Below, in pieces: positions 1-7,904 of a stretch of 31,268 nucleotides of DNA. Position numbers and translations under genes: made by a program. Each line of letters starts with the position of its first letter. Positions within the stretch are counted from its first letter, which is position 1. The notes under the pieces are model-generated. The model saw only the letters and a program-made list of their open reading frames with translations, made no database searches and was not told the DNA's origin. The stretch comes from SURF-32 sp964648365 (GTDB taxonomy: Bacteria; Planctomycetota; Phycisphaerae; UBA1845), in contig CAZYLK010000058.1 of assembly GCA_964648365.1 (NCBI GenBank), positions 1-31,268 on the forward strand, written 5' to 3'.

Positions 1-713
1 GAGTTTCGCACCACCAGCGTTCGGTCAAAGCCGCGGATCGTCCCCTTTCCGCCGTAGATCCACCAGGATTCAGGCTCGATGGTCTGCTCGATGATCTCGC
101 GCAGTTTCTGCACGCCGGGCCGGTCTTCCTCGGCGCTGGCAGGCGTTCGCTCGCTCGGGTCTTCATCACCGGGGTCGTACCCTTCCAGAATCGGCGCGGT
201 GTCGCCGCTCGATCCGCCGGCGATCTGATCCAGCCGCACCTGGGGGCCGCGGAAATCGGGCGCTGTGGTGATCAAGTCGCCGATGTCGTAGACCCTTACG
301 ATCATGTCGGCGCTGAGCTCGCGCCGCGTCGTGATCCGGATCGTGTTGCCGCGGGCGACGAATCCGACGGCGCCTTCGGCCGAGACCTGCGCCAGCGTTT
401 CGCGCAGGACGTCGGCGATCGTGACATCTTTCAGATTGAGCGAGACCAGCGACGCCGGATCGACGCCTTCGTCGAGCAGCGCGTTCCACCGCACCAGCAC
501 GTTGACGGCGCCGCGTTCGCGCAGCCACTCGACCACTTCCTCAAAAGTGGCATCTTCCCATCGAAGCTCGGCGACGTTTTCGCACATCAGCTCGGCGGCG
601 GGGTTGGACGAAGCCGGCGCGGCAACTGGCGCCGCCGGCCCGATCTGCTGAGCGTTCGTGACGGAAACCACGCCCACCACTACTGCTACGAAGGCCACAA
701 GAATGCGTTTCAT
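1..713 (-). CDS. Exported STN/secretin-N-like protein, partial (C-terminus beyond left edge)
   Basis: The frame is open from an ATG at 713 to the window edge, so about 237 residues are visible and the C-terminus is missing. Residues 1-21 form a signal peptide: MKR, a hydrophobic run, then a likely cleavage at TNA|QQ. The mature part holds an STN-like block at about 50-150 (FEEVVEWLRERG, then SLVSLNLKDVTIADVLRETL, then a beta-rich RVYDIGDLI segment). A Pro/Glu/Asp-rich linker follows, then a block beginning KLREIIEQTIEPESWW and YGGKGTIRGFD. Every block has a counterpart in the neighbour at 1010-1765, so the two are tandem paralogues. In secretin-type proteins such domains line a secretion channel; no secretin barrel is visible here. 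A CGGAG 11 nt upstream is a modest ribosome site. The fold is moderately certain and the function unknown. Confidence 0.75.
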   Translation of the reverse strand, partial: MKRILVAFVAVVVGVVSVTNAQQIGPAAPVAAPASSNPAAELMCENVAELRWEDATFEEVVEWLRERGAVNVLVRWNALLDEGVDPASLVSLNLKDVTIADVLRETLAQVSAEGAVGFVARGNTIRITTRRELSADMIVRVYDIGDLITTAPDFRGPQVRLDQIAGGSSGDTAPILEGYDPGDEDPSERTPASAEEDRPGVQKLREIIEQTIEPESWWIYGGKGTIRGFDRTLVVRN

Positions 714-933
714 GCGATTGATGCTCCGGATCATGGACTGTGGAGGGATCCTGTGTCGCGACCGATGCGGTCGCCGTCCGGGGGAATGGGATGGATGAAT
801 CAAACGCGTCGTCGCCGGCGAACCGGCGATCATTCTAGGCACGAGGCAGCGGCGGCACGGACGTGGGCGTGTAAGAAAACGTCGAGCCGACCGGGGCGGA
901 CGGGCGTTGTTGCGCGCGGCGGGCGGCGCGATC

Positions 934-975
934 AAAAAAAGCGTCGCGCCGGATGCTCTACCCGGCGCGACGCTT
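934..975 (-). terminator. Rho-independent terminator of the 1010-1765 gene
   Basis: Read on the minus strand just after the stop at 1010, AAGCGTCGCGCCGG and CCGGCGCGACGCTT form a 14-bp perfect stem around a 9-nt loop, followed directly by a run of seven T. This is a textbook intrinsic terminator. It separates the two tandem STN-like genes into independent transcription units. Confidence 0.9.
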
Positions 976-1009
976 GAATCAGTTCGGAATCGATCGTGGA
1001 CGGCGCGAA

Positions 1010-1765
1010 TCAGCGAACGTAGGCGCCGGCGATCTTCTCGTGGATCTCGATGGGGGCGTTGACGATCAAGCTGCGATCCCAGGGGCGGATGCTGGCCTTG
1101 CCGCCGTAGGTGTCCCAGGCCTCGGGCTCGATGGTGTCTTCGATGACTTCACGCATCTTCACCAGACCCGGATCGTCCTCGTCCAGTTCACGATCCTCGT
1201 CGTCGTCGTCCTGCTCATCGCCGCCGCCCTGGAAGAGTTGCTCGCTGCCGCCGCCCTGACCGCCGCCGGTCTGCTGCTGGATGTCGATGCGCGGCGCCTC
1301 AGTGAAGTTCTTGATGCGGATCAGCAGGTCGGTGATGTTGTAAACCCGCAACTCCAGCTTGCGGTCGAAATCCGCCTTGGTGGAAATCTTCAACGTGTTG
1401 CGGGTTGCCCGGAACAGAACGGGCGTCACGTCGGACAACTGGTCCACCGCTTCGATCAACACGTCGCCGACCGTGGTATCCCGCAGTTGGAGCGAGATGA
1501 GCGAATCGGGGCCGATGCCTTCCGCTTCCAGCGCCCGCCACTGGGGCACGATGTTGATCGGACCCTGATCGCGGATCCAGTCGAGCACTTCCTCAAACGT
1601 CTGATCCTGAAACTCGGCGATATCGACCGACCGACGCAGCACGGACGCGGCCACGTTCTCAGGCCGGGCGACCGCGACGGTAGCGCCTTCGCCCTCCTGC
1701 GCGTAAGAAGTCCCTGCGAGCGTGCAGACGGCCAGGATGCCAAGCCAAACAATGTTTCCGCGCAT
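1010..1765 (-). CDS. Exported STN/secretin-N-like protein (paralogue of the gene at 1-713)
   Basis: 251 residues. Residues 1-22 are a signal peptide ending TSYA|QEG, which places the protein in the periplasm or outside the cell. Residues about 50-165 carry the STN-like region (TFEEVLDWIRDQG, SLISLQLRDTTVGDVLIEAV, LRVYNITDLLIRI). A Gly/Gln-rich then Asp/Glu-rich low-complexity linker spans about 168-200. The C-terminal block MREVIEDTIEPEAW / YGGKASIRPWDRSLIV matches the partial paralogue. Start ATG 1765 has GAGGG 7-8 nt upstream. A strong terminator follows the gene. The chain ends shortly after the last shared block, with no secretin barrel, so it could be a stand-alone periplasmic adaptor; that is inference. 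No catalytic motif was recognised. Confidence 0.8.
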   Translation of the reverse strand: MRGNIVWLGILAVCTLAGTSYAQEGEGATVAVARPENVAASVLRRSVDIAEFQDQTFEEVLDWIRDQGPINIVPQWRALEAEGIGPDSLISLQLRDTTVGDVLIEAVDQLSDVTPVLFRATRNTLKISTKADFDRKLELRVYNITDLLIRIKNFTEAPRIDIQQQTGGGQGGGSEQLFQGGGDEQDDDDEDRELDEDDPGLVKMREVIEDTIEPEAWDTYGGKASIRPWDRSLIVNAPIEIHEKIAGAYVR

Positions 1766-2156
1766 TGCCGAACCCTCTAGATGATATCGGTCAGACCAGT
1801 CACCCCCCGGCCCGGCGGCCGGAGCTTCAAGGCGGCAGGTATGAATGATCGCCGCGCCGTCCCCACGCCGGGAGACGCTTCAAGCGGTGGAGTATACCGC
1901 GCTGCAAACCGGACTGCCAGCCCACTTGTCGAGAATTCAGCCGCCGGACTCGACTTACGCTGGCGGCGCTCCGGCCAATGCGGACGCGACCCGAGCGGAC
2001 GGCTGGCCGGCTCGCAGACACCTCGGCCGCCCACCGGCTTCCCGATCCAGCCCGCTGGAGGGGTCACGGCGGCGCCGCGTCGGCAATCAATCGTAAGTAG
2101 CTATTTTTAAGATGTTTAGGTCGAACCGCGTTGGCGCTTGGGGGGGCGGCGCAGGC
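1766..2156. other. Intergenic region upstream of the 1010-1765 gene
   Basis: About 390 bases separate two minus-strand genes. Short open frames on both strands overlap each other and have no recognisable domain, signal peptide or ribosome site, so I call none. The stretch holds an AT-rich island at 2085-2118, unusual in this GC-rich window, with a candidate minus-strand promoter. Otherwise I see nothing in it. Confidence 0.5.
2090..2118 (-). promoter_or_regulatory. Candidate sigma70-type promoter, minus strand
   Basis: On the minus strand TAAACA (2118-2113) and TACGAT (2095-2090) are 17 bp apart, each matching the -35 or -10 consensus at four of six positions, in a locally AT-rich island. 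It would drive the STN-like gene starting at 1765 through a leader of about 320 nt. It is a pattern match only. Confidence 0.3.
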
Positions 2157-2654
2157 TCACTTCGACTCGTCCGCGGGGCGCGTCCGGCGACGGTGCCGAT
2201 ACAGGCCGCGCTCCGCGGCGAGCGTGAACGCCTCGCCGGAACTCTTGAGCGCCTCCCACGCCTGCCGGATGCGGTCGGCCTCTGCCGGCTCGATTTCGCC
2301 GTCGTCCGCGATGGCGCGGGTCACCTCAGCCAGGAGCCGGCTGAACTCCGTTACCAGCCGCTGCGTGCGGTTCAGCAACTCGGCGTCGATGTCGGGGATT
2401 GCCTCGGTGGGGTTGGGCACATAGAACCCGCCGGCCTCGTGGCAGAGCCAGTTGACGACGGTCGAATCACCCGTCGCCCGCAGCACGTCGGCGAGCCGGT
2501 CGAGCGGGTTGCGGGCGCCGCCGGCCTCCGGGTCGTCGGGATCGCGGTGCTGGCACCACTTGTAGACCAGCGCAGGAGAGAGGCGCAGCGTCCCCGCCAC
2601 CGACTTCACGCCGACCGCGTCGATCGCCCGCCGCAGAACTTCGTACGACTCCAT
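2157..2654 (-). CDS. Phage regulatory CII (CP76)-like helix-turn-helix protein
   Basis: 165 residues, no signal peptide. The N-terminus (YEVLRRAIDAVGVKSVAGTL, then LSPALVYKWCQ) looks like the DNA-binding part of the phage CII/CP76 regulator family. The sequence NPLDRLADVLRATGDSTVVNWLCHEAGG is typical of this family, where a short first half resembles a lambda-type helix-turn-helix. The C-terminal half is helical and acidic (ELLNRTQRLVTEFSRLLAEV, then DDGEIEPAEADRIRQAW). Start ATG 2654 has GAGGAAGG about 6 nt upstream. No other phage gene is nearby, and the gene is divergent from rsmA with a 169-bp gap. It may therefore be a domesticated chromosomal regulator rather than part of a prophage. 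The targets are unknown. Confidence 0.65.
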   Translation of the reverse strand: MESYEVLRRAIDAVGVKSVAGTLRLSPALVYKWCQHRDPDDPEAGGARNPLDRLADVLRATGDSTVVNWLCHEAGGFYVPNPTEAIPDIDAELLNRTQRLVTEFSRLLAEVTRAIADDGEIEPAEADRIRQAWEALKSSGEAFTLAAERGLYRHRRRTRPADESK

Positions 2655-2731
2655 TTCGACCTTCCTCGCTGTTGAAGGGGACGCGGACCAGCTATGATCA
2701 CCCGCTCTCGGCGACAGCGCGCCGAGGGGCC

Positions 2732-2737
2732 ATTATA
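2732..2737 (-). promoter_or_regulatory. Candidate -10 element for the CII-like gene
   Basis: A perfect TATAAT lies on the minus strand 78 bp before the ATG at 2654. No convincing -35 hexamer sits 16-18 bp upstream, so the call is weak. On the plus strand in the same gap, TTGAAG (2672-2677) and TATGAT (2693-2698) are 15 bp apart and could serve rsmA. Confidence 0.35.
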
Positions 2738-2823
2738 GCGGCTCGGCCCGTCGTGACACGGCCGGACATTGCGCGAAGCAACGACCGGGCTTGCGGGCGG
2801 GCGGCCGCAATCGCCGACTCCCG

Positions 2824-3714
2824 ATGTCGCACGCCTACCAGACCAAGCGGCAGATTCGCACCCTCCTGGAAGCCGCGGGGCTGCGGCCGCGCAAACGCTT
2901 CGGCCAGAACTTTCTCATCGACGGCAACCTCATGCGACGACTTGTCGATGCGGCTGAGCTGTCGCGCGACGACGTCGTTCTGGAAGTCGGCGCGGGAACG
3001 GGAAGCCTGACCGCGGCCCTCGCGGAACGGGCCGGCCGGGTCATCGCGATCGAAGTCGACAAGGATCTGTACGGGCGGCTGGATGCGCAGTTTGCCGACG
3101 TTGCGGAGGTTCGACTGATCCGCGCCGATGCGCTCGAATCGAAAAACCGGCTCTCGCCCCATCTGGTCGACGCCGTCGAATCGTCGGCTCAGGCATTTTC
3201 GGGGCGCTGCGTGCTCGTCGCCAACCTGCCCTACCAGATCGCCACGCCGCTGATCGGCAACATTCTGCTCGACGTGCCGCGAATCCGACGGCTCTGCTTC
3301 ACCGTGCAGCTCGAAGTCGGCGAGCGCTTCGCCGCCGCGGCCGGCACGCCCGCGTTCGGACCCATTTCCGTGCTGGCGCAGATGACCTGCGATATCCAGG
3401 TACTGGGCCGCGTGCCGCCTGATGCGTTCTGGCCCGCTCCCAAGGTGGAGTCGGTCATGCTGCGCCTGGATGTAAAGGAACGCCCATCGGGCGCCGACGA
3501 GGCGCCGGTCACGCTGCGGGCGATGACCGAATTCGTGCGCGGGCTGTTTGAGCATCGTCGCAAGACGCTGCGGGCGGGGCTGCGCCTGGCCGGCTACGAC
3601 CCGGGGCGTCTGTCGGAACCCGCCGTCGACCTGGACCGCCGGGCCGAGTCGCTGTTGATCCCGGAGTGGATCGCCCTCTGGCGGCAGGTCTCGCTCACGC
3701 ATGGACGCGGTTGA
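2824..3714 (+). CDS. rsmA: 16S rRNA (adenine1518/1519-N6) dimethyltransferase RsmA/KsgA
   Basis: 296 residues, the usual length for the family. It transfers four methyl groups from S-adenosylmethionine to two adjacent adenines in helix 45 of 16S rRNA during late 30S assembly in the cytoplasm. Visible landmarks are RKRFGQNFLID at about 23-33, motif I EVGAGTGSLT at 54-63, an acidic residue ending the next strand (AIEVDKDL), and the catalytic NLPY at 134-137 followed by hydrophobic core strands. The C-terminal helical domain (FEHRRKTLRAGL) is intact. I chose ATG 2824 because family similarity begins right after it (YQTKRQIRTLLEAAG). A TTG at 2791 would add 11 low-complexity residues. The upstream ribosome site is weak. 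The gene stands alone on the plus strand, divergent from the CII-like regulator. Confidence 0.95.
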   Translation: MSHAYQTKRQIRTLLEAAGLRPRKRFGQNFLIDGNLMRRLVDAAELSRDDVVLEVGAGTGSLTAALAERAGRVIAIEVDKDLYGRLDAQFADVAEVRLIRADALESKNRLSPHLVDAVESSAQAFSGRCVLVANLPYQIATPLIGNILLDVPRIRRLCFTVQLEVGERFAAAAGTPAFGPISVLAQMTCDIQVLGRVPPDAFWPAPKVESVMLRLDVKERPSGADEAPVTLRAMTEFVRGLFEHRRKTLRAGLRLAGYDPGRLSEPAVDLDRRAESLLIPEWIALWRQVSLTHGRG

Positions 3715-3953
3715 CTCCACGGCCCACCGGCTGTGCGGACCCGCGCCGGCGCCCACGCACCGCCCCTGCCCGCCGATAACAAACGCGGATTCGGCGAGCG
3801 TTATCACGGCGCCCCTGTACATCTCAACCCTGCGTACCCCGACGCCGAATGAATGAAGCGGCGCTTGTGTGAATACCCCAGTCCCAATCCTGTCGGGGTC
3901 TGGGGCACCGTTGGCTTCGAGTTTGCGCCGCGTTGGGTGAAGACGGGTCCGCC

Positions 3954-5360
3954 GTGAATGATCGCATCAGACAGACGCTGATGATCGTCATCGCGCAGAC
4001 GGTGTGCGTCGCGGTTGCGCTCTGGATGCACCACCACTTCGCCACGCTCGCGACGCGTGAGCACGTCAAATCCAACTGCTGGGATGAGTTGAGTCGCTCC
4101 GCGGAACGCCTGGCAGGGTTCTGGGCGGCGAGCCAGGAGCCGAACGAATTGGGCGGCAGGGACTTCGAGAGCACGGCCGCTCTGTTGCGGCGTTCCACCG
4201 GCAGCCAGCCGGACGTCGTCCTCATCGTTGATCCGAAATGGGTCGTGGTCGAAGCGGTCGGGCAGATCAGCGACTCGAAGGCAGCGCCGCTGCGCTGGGA
4301 AACGCAGGACGCCACGAACGAGGACGGCACGGCAGGTTGCCTCGGCTACTTCCAGTGGCAGGGGGCGCGGCATCTGGGCGCCTGCGCGGCCACCGGCGAG
4401 CGCGGCGTCTCCGTGGTGGTGGGTCGGCCGGAGTCCATGTTGACCGGGCTGACCAACGTCGTCGTCCAGCCGCTGTCCAAGGTGAGCGCGCTGACGCTGC
4501 TGTGGACGTGCGCCATGCTGTCCATCGGCGTGTACCTGATCCTTGCACGCTATCACGATCAGTTGACGCAGCAGCGGGCCGAGAAGTTCACCGGCACGCT
4601 GCGCCGGGCACAGGAACTCGTCCGCACGCGCGACGCGGTCATCTTCGGCCTGGCCAAGCTGGCGGACTCGCGCGATCCCGAGACCGGCGACCACCTGGAA
4701 CGCATCTCCGCCTACTCCACGACGATGGCGGCGGCGCTTCGCCATCACCCCCGCTACGGCAAAGAGGTGACGCCGACGTTCATCCGTCTGATCGGGATCA
4801 GTTCGGCGCTGCACGACATCGGCAAAGTGGGCGTGGCCGATCGGATCCTCCTGAAACCGGGCGCGCTGACCGCCGCGGAGCGGCAGATCATGCAGACGCA
4901 CTGCCGCATCGGCGGCGATTGTCTGATCGAGATCGAACAGCGGCTGGGCAGCACGAACTTCCTGCAGATGGCCCGGCAGATCGCGTTGCACCACCACGAG
5001 CGCTGGGACGGGACCGGCTATCCGAGTGGACTGTCCGCCGAGGAGATTCCGCTGTCGGCCCGGATCGTGGCCATCGCCGACGTCTACGACGCCCTCTCGA
5101 GCAAGCGCGTCTACAAAGACCGCATGCCGCACGAGGAGTGCGCCCAGATCATCCGCGCTGGAGCGGGAACCCACTTCGATCCCCATCTGATCGACGTGTG
5201 GACCACGATCGAACCGAAGTTCCGCGAGATTCACGCTCAATACGAGACGGCGGAAGTCGCGGGCGCCGGCAGCCCGGAGCCGGCCGCGGCGTGGGGCGGC
5301 GACGCCTCCAGTGAACTGATCGAAGTGGGGCCGGCGGCCGACGCCGTCGCCGTGGGATAG
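3954..5360 (+). CDS. Membrane-anchored HD-GYP cyclic-di-GMP phosphodiesterase
   Basis: 468 residues. Transmembrane segment 1 is at about 8-27 and segment 2 at about 177-198. They flank an extracytoplasmic sensor region of about 150 residues with no family I recognise. A short linker leads to an HD-GYP domain at about 225-425. The conserved residues are present: H247 in GDHLER, the HD pair at 287-288 in LHDIGKVGV, the His cluster at 346-348 followed by ERWDGTGYP (GYP 355-357), and D376 in ADVYDAL. HD-GYP enzymes hydrolyse c-di-GMP, so this should be an active, signal-controlled phosphodiesterase. The start is unsure: GTG 3954 gives a compact N-terminus, and TTG 3933 would add seven residues. 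The gene ends 28 nt before a second HD-like membrane protein. Confidence 0.88.
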   Translation: MNDRIRQTLMIVIAQTVCVAVALWMHHHFATLATREHVKSNCWDELSRSAERLAGFWAASQEPNELGGRDFESTAALLRRSTGSQPDVVLIVDPKWVVVEAVGQISDSKAAPLRWETQDATNEDGTAGCLGYFQWQGARHLGACAATGERGVSVVVGRPESMLTGLTNVVVQPLSKVSALTLLWTCAMLSIGVYLILARYHDQLTQQRAEKFTGTLRRAQELVRTRDAVIFGLAKLADSRDPETGDHLERISAYSTTMAAALRHHPRYGKEVTPTFIRLIGISSALHDIGKVGVADRILLKPGALTAAERQIMQTHCRIGGDCLIEIEQRLGSTNFLQMARQIALHHHERWDGTGYPSGLSAEEIPLSARIVAIADVYDALSSKRVYKDRMPHEECAQIIRAGAGTHFDPHLIDVWTTIEPKFREIHAQYETAEVAGAGSPEPAAAWGGDASSELIEVGPAADAVAVG

Positions 5361-5388
5361 GCGCGGACCGCGCACGGGAGAGCCAACT

Positions 5389-6354
5389 GTGAGCGCCAAG
5401 CTCGACAACAGGGACCGACGAACCTTCGAGATCATGCTCATCGTCGTGACGCTGGGCATGACGCTCCTGCTGTTCCGGCTGGGCGGGTACCGGATGGTAA
5501 CGCTCAACCTCTACTTCCTGCCGATCGTGCTCGCCGGGTACTACCTGGGCCGCACGAACGCGGGAATCCTCGCCCTGTTCAGCGCGCTGGCGGTCACGGC
5601 CGTGGTGGCCTCCGACCCGGCCAGCTTCATGGCGTTCAAATCACCGATGGTCGTCGGACTGGCGCTGACCGTCTGGGCGTCGGCGCTGGGGCTGACCGCT
5701 CTGCTGGTGGGCACGCTCTGCGATGAGCGGGCGGAGACGGTGCGTGAGCTTGAAATCGCTTACGTGGGCGTCATCGAAGTGCTGTCGAAATACCTGCAGA
5801 GCGCCAATCCCAAGGTCAAGGCACGCTCGGTGCGGGTGGCGGAACTCAGCCAGCGGGTGGCGCAGAACATGCGCATGACGCAGAAGGAAGTCGACGACGT
5901 CCGCGTCGGCGCCCTGCTCTACGACCTGGGCGGCGTGGAAATCACGACGACGCTGATCAGCAAGGCCGTCAGTTCTCTGGGCGGCAAGCTGAAGGGGCAG
6001 AAGCATACGTTCATGGGAACGGACCTCGTCCAGTCGCTGGGCGCGGTGCTGCATGGCGCCTTGCCGCTGGTGCTGAATCAGGACGAAGCCGCTCGTGAGG
6101 TGCTGACGATGGACGACACGGTGCGTCCCGCGGATATTCCACTGGGCGCGCGGATTATCCGGGCCGTCCGTGCTTATGACACCCTGCTGGAGGAGGGCTG
6201 CGGCGGGCAGCCGCTGACGTCGGCGGCGGCGTTGCGGGAACTGCGCTCAGACTCCCTCGGCGGCTACGACGTGGACGTGATCGATGCGATCGAGCGGTGC
6301 GTCGAGCGCCCCGCCAGTCGGGTTCTGCCGCAACCGGAGCCGGCGCTGGCGTGA
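5389..6354 (+). CDS. Membrane protein with degenerate HD domain
   Basis: 321 residues. Residues 1-110 form several hydrophobic segments (about 14-31, 38-55, 57-75, 86-108), a multi-helix membrane sensor. Residues about 120-310 align with the HD-GYP fold of the neighbour, but the catalytic HD is replaced by Tyr-Asp (Y178-D179 in ALLYDLGGVEI). There is no His cluster and no GYP loop; only the late D in RAYDTLL is kept. The domain should not bind metals in the usual way and is probably catalytically dead, perhaps a c-di-GMP binding or partner-regulating module. Start GTG 5389 has GGGAG 9 nt upstream. It is very likely co-transcribed with the active enzyme 28 nt upstream, suggesting a sensor pair. 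Confidence 0.75.
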   Translation: MSAKLDNRDRRTFEIMLIVVTLGMTLLLFRLGGYRMVTLNLYFLPIVLAGYYLGRTNAGILALFSALAVTAVVASDPASFMAFKSPMVVGLALTVWASALGLTALLVGTLCDERAETVRELEIAYVGVIEVLSKYLQSANPKVKARSVRVAELSQRVAQNMRMTQKEVDDVRVGALLYDLGGVEITTTLISKAVSSLGGKLKGQKHTFMGTDLVQSLGAVLHGALPLVLNQDEAAREVLTMDDTVRPADIPLGARIIRAVRAYDTLLEEGCGGQPLTSAAALRELRSDSLGGYDVDVIDAIERCVERPASRVLPQPEPALA

Positions 6355-6494
6355 TCTGGATGAGCCGCTAACCCGCCCGAACCTCGCCCGCCGTCTGGGG
6401 ATTGTATGTTACCTGCGGGGGCCGGCGCAGACGCCGGTCGCTGCCGCGGACCGGCCGCGGGCTTACCGAACTGAGGCGGGCAGGAAACCGATAA

Positions 6495-6512
6495 GGGAAT
6501 GGGAGCATTCCC
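6495..6512 (+). repeat. Short hairpin in the leader of the CpaE-like gene
   Basis: GGGAATG and CATTCCC form a perfect 7-bp stem around a GGAG tetraloop, 32 nt before the ATG at 6545. The loop itself resembles a ribosome-binding core. It could tune translation or be chance. Confidence 0.3.
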
Positions 6513-6544
6513 ACGGAGCTTCGTGCGAGTTCACCGGGGGCGCC

Positions 6545-7732
6545 ATGAGTAACCGACTCAACGTATGCCTGTTCAATGCCCAGCCGGAGTCGTCTCAGGA
6601 GCTGCGCGACCGACTCACGTCCGTTAACTTCGTTCGCCTCGTCGGCGAGGCGCGCAACTCGGACGAACTCGCCGAGACCCTGCACGAAAACGACGTCAAC
6701 ATGATCTTCTTCCACCTCGATCCGGATCCGCCGGGCGTGGTGGACATCATCGACCAGGTTTCCACGCGTTATCCGTCGATCGCGATGATCGCGGCGAGCC
6801 ATCAGACGGCGCCCGAGGCGATCCTCGCGCCGATCCGGGCCGGCTGCGACCAGTTCGTCTGTGAGCCGATCGATCAGAACGACCTGTCCGCGGCGGTCAG
6901 CCGGGTCGCGCGAAAGCGGCTGCTGCACAGCGCCAGGAGCCAGTGCGTCTGCGTCACGTCGGCCAGCGGCGGCATGGGGGCGACCACCATCGCATGCAAC
7001 CTGGCGCTCGAACTCGGCCAGTTGACCGAGTCCACCTGCGCCCTGGCGGATCTGAACCTTCAGTTCGGCGATGCCGCGACGAACTTCGACACCGACCCGA
7101 AATACACGTGGTACGACCTGGCCGTGGCGCTGGAGGAACTGGACGCCGGCATCCTGAAGGACGCCATGACCGGCCTGTCGTGCAACGTCGCGCTTCTGCC
7201 GCGCCCCGACAGCATCGACCAGTTCGCGCTCATCACGCCGGACGTGGTCCACCGTGTGGTGGAGCTGCTCAACTCGAACTTCGAGTGCGTCGTGATCGAC
7301 ATGCCGCGGACGATGGACTCGGTGAGCATGGCGGCGCAGAGTCAGGCGGACGTCATCGTGATCGTCAGCCAGTTGCTGATCCCTTGCCTGAGAAACACCA
7401 AGCGGTACTTCGACGCCCTCTGCCAGGCGGGCATTCCGGAGGAGCGCATCCAGATCGTCGTCAACCGCACGACGAAGACGCCCGGCCGCGTCACGGAAAA
7501 GGACGTCGAGGAAATGATCGGCCGCCCGATCTACTGCGCGATTCCCAACGACTATGAGTTCATCGCCCGTTCGCTCGACTATGGGCGTCCGATCGCGGCG
7601 GTGGACCGATCGAACCCGGTGCGCGAAGCCATTCGCGAAATGGCCCGCAAGATCGCAAAGGTCAAAGACCAGCCGGTTGAAGAGGACGCCGCCAAACGGG
7701 GACTGTTCGGCCGGCTGCTCTCCCGCACCTGA
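6545..7732 (+). CDS. CpaE/TadZ-like pilus assembly protein (receiver-like domain plus MinD/ParA ATPase)
   Basis: 395 residues. Residues 1-125 look like a response-regulator receiver fold lacking a clear phospho-acceptor. Residues 130-370 are a MinD/ParA-type P-loop ATPase: the deviant Walker A at 141-148 reads SGGMGATT, followed by ALADLNLQFGD and the Walker-B-like VVIDMP. The usual P-loop lysine is replaced by alanine, as in many CpaE/TadZ proteins, so nucleotide binding may be altered. CpaE/TadZ proteins place the Flp/Tad pilus machine at a cell pole or focus. No other tad gene is in the window. ATG 6545 follows a GGGGGC stretch. The 190-nt gap after the degenerate HD gene leaves co-transcription open, but the order suggests c-di-GMP control of pili. 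Confidence 0.82.
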   Translation: MSNRLNVCLFNAQPESSQELRDRLTSVNFVRLVGEARNSDELAETLHENDVNMIFFHLDPDPPGVVDIIDQVSTRYPSIAMIAASHQTAPEAILAPIRAGCDQFVCEPIDQNDLSAAVSRVARKRLLHSARSQCVCVTSASGGMGATTIACNLALELGQLTESTCALADLNLQFGDAATNFDTDPKYTWYDLAVALEELDAGILKDAMTGLSCNVALLPRPDSIDQFALITPDVVHRVVELLNSNFECVVIDMPRTMDSVSMAAQSQADVIVIVSQLLIPCLRNTKRYFDALCQAGIPEERIQIVVNRTTKTPGRVTEKDVEEMIGRPIYCAIPNDYEFIARSLDYGRPIAAVDRSNPVREAIREMARKIAKVKDQPVEEDAAKRGLFGRLLSRT

Positions 7733-7875
7733 CGCGCACGTCGTCGCGTCCACGCCGGTCGCACGGCGATCGACCCCCGCCGCGCCCCAGTCCTGACGCA
7801 CCGGTCTCCCGCTGCGCGTGGGCATCCTGTGTCCGCCCAGTGCATCTGCACAACGGATTTCCAACCCTGCCGCCC

Positions 7876-7904
7876 TTGAACAGACCGTGGTTGCGCGCTA
7901 TTAT
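7876..7904 (+). promoter_or_regulatory. Strong sigma70-type promoter for the 8189 gene
   Basis: TTGAAC (7876-7881) and TATTAT (7899-7904) are separated by exactly 17 bp, with four and five matches to consensus. It is the best promoter match I found in the window. Transcription would start near 7911 and give a leader of about 280 nt before the ATG at 8189. Confidence 0.6.

Noticed and set aside
3775..3805. GATAAC...GTTATC inverted repeat before the HD-GYP gene
   Set aside because: Arms are only 6 bp with a 19-nt spacer; easily expected by chance and no promoter is nearby.
3804..5507. Minus-strand open frame of 567 codons
   Set aside because: Antisense to the HD-GYP gene; composition is rich in Arg, Gln and His, with no domain or ribosome site. 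A GC-driven shadow.
6368..7864. Minus-strand open frame of 498 codons
   Set aside because: Antisense to the CpaE-like gene, which has clear P-loop and receiver motifs; the shadow has none.
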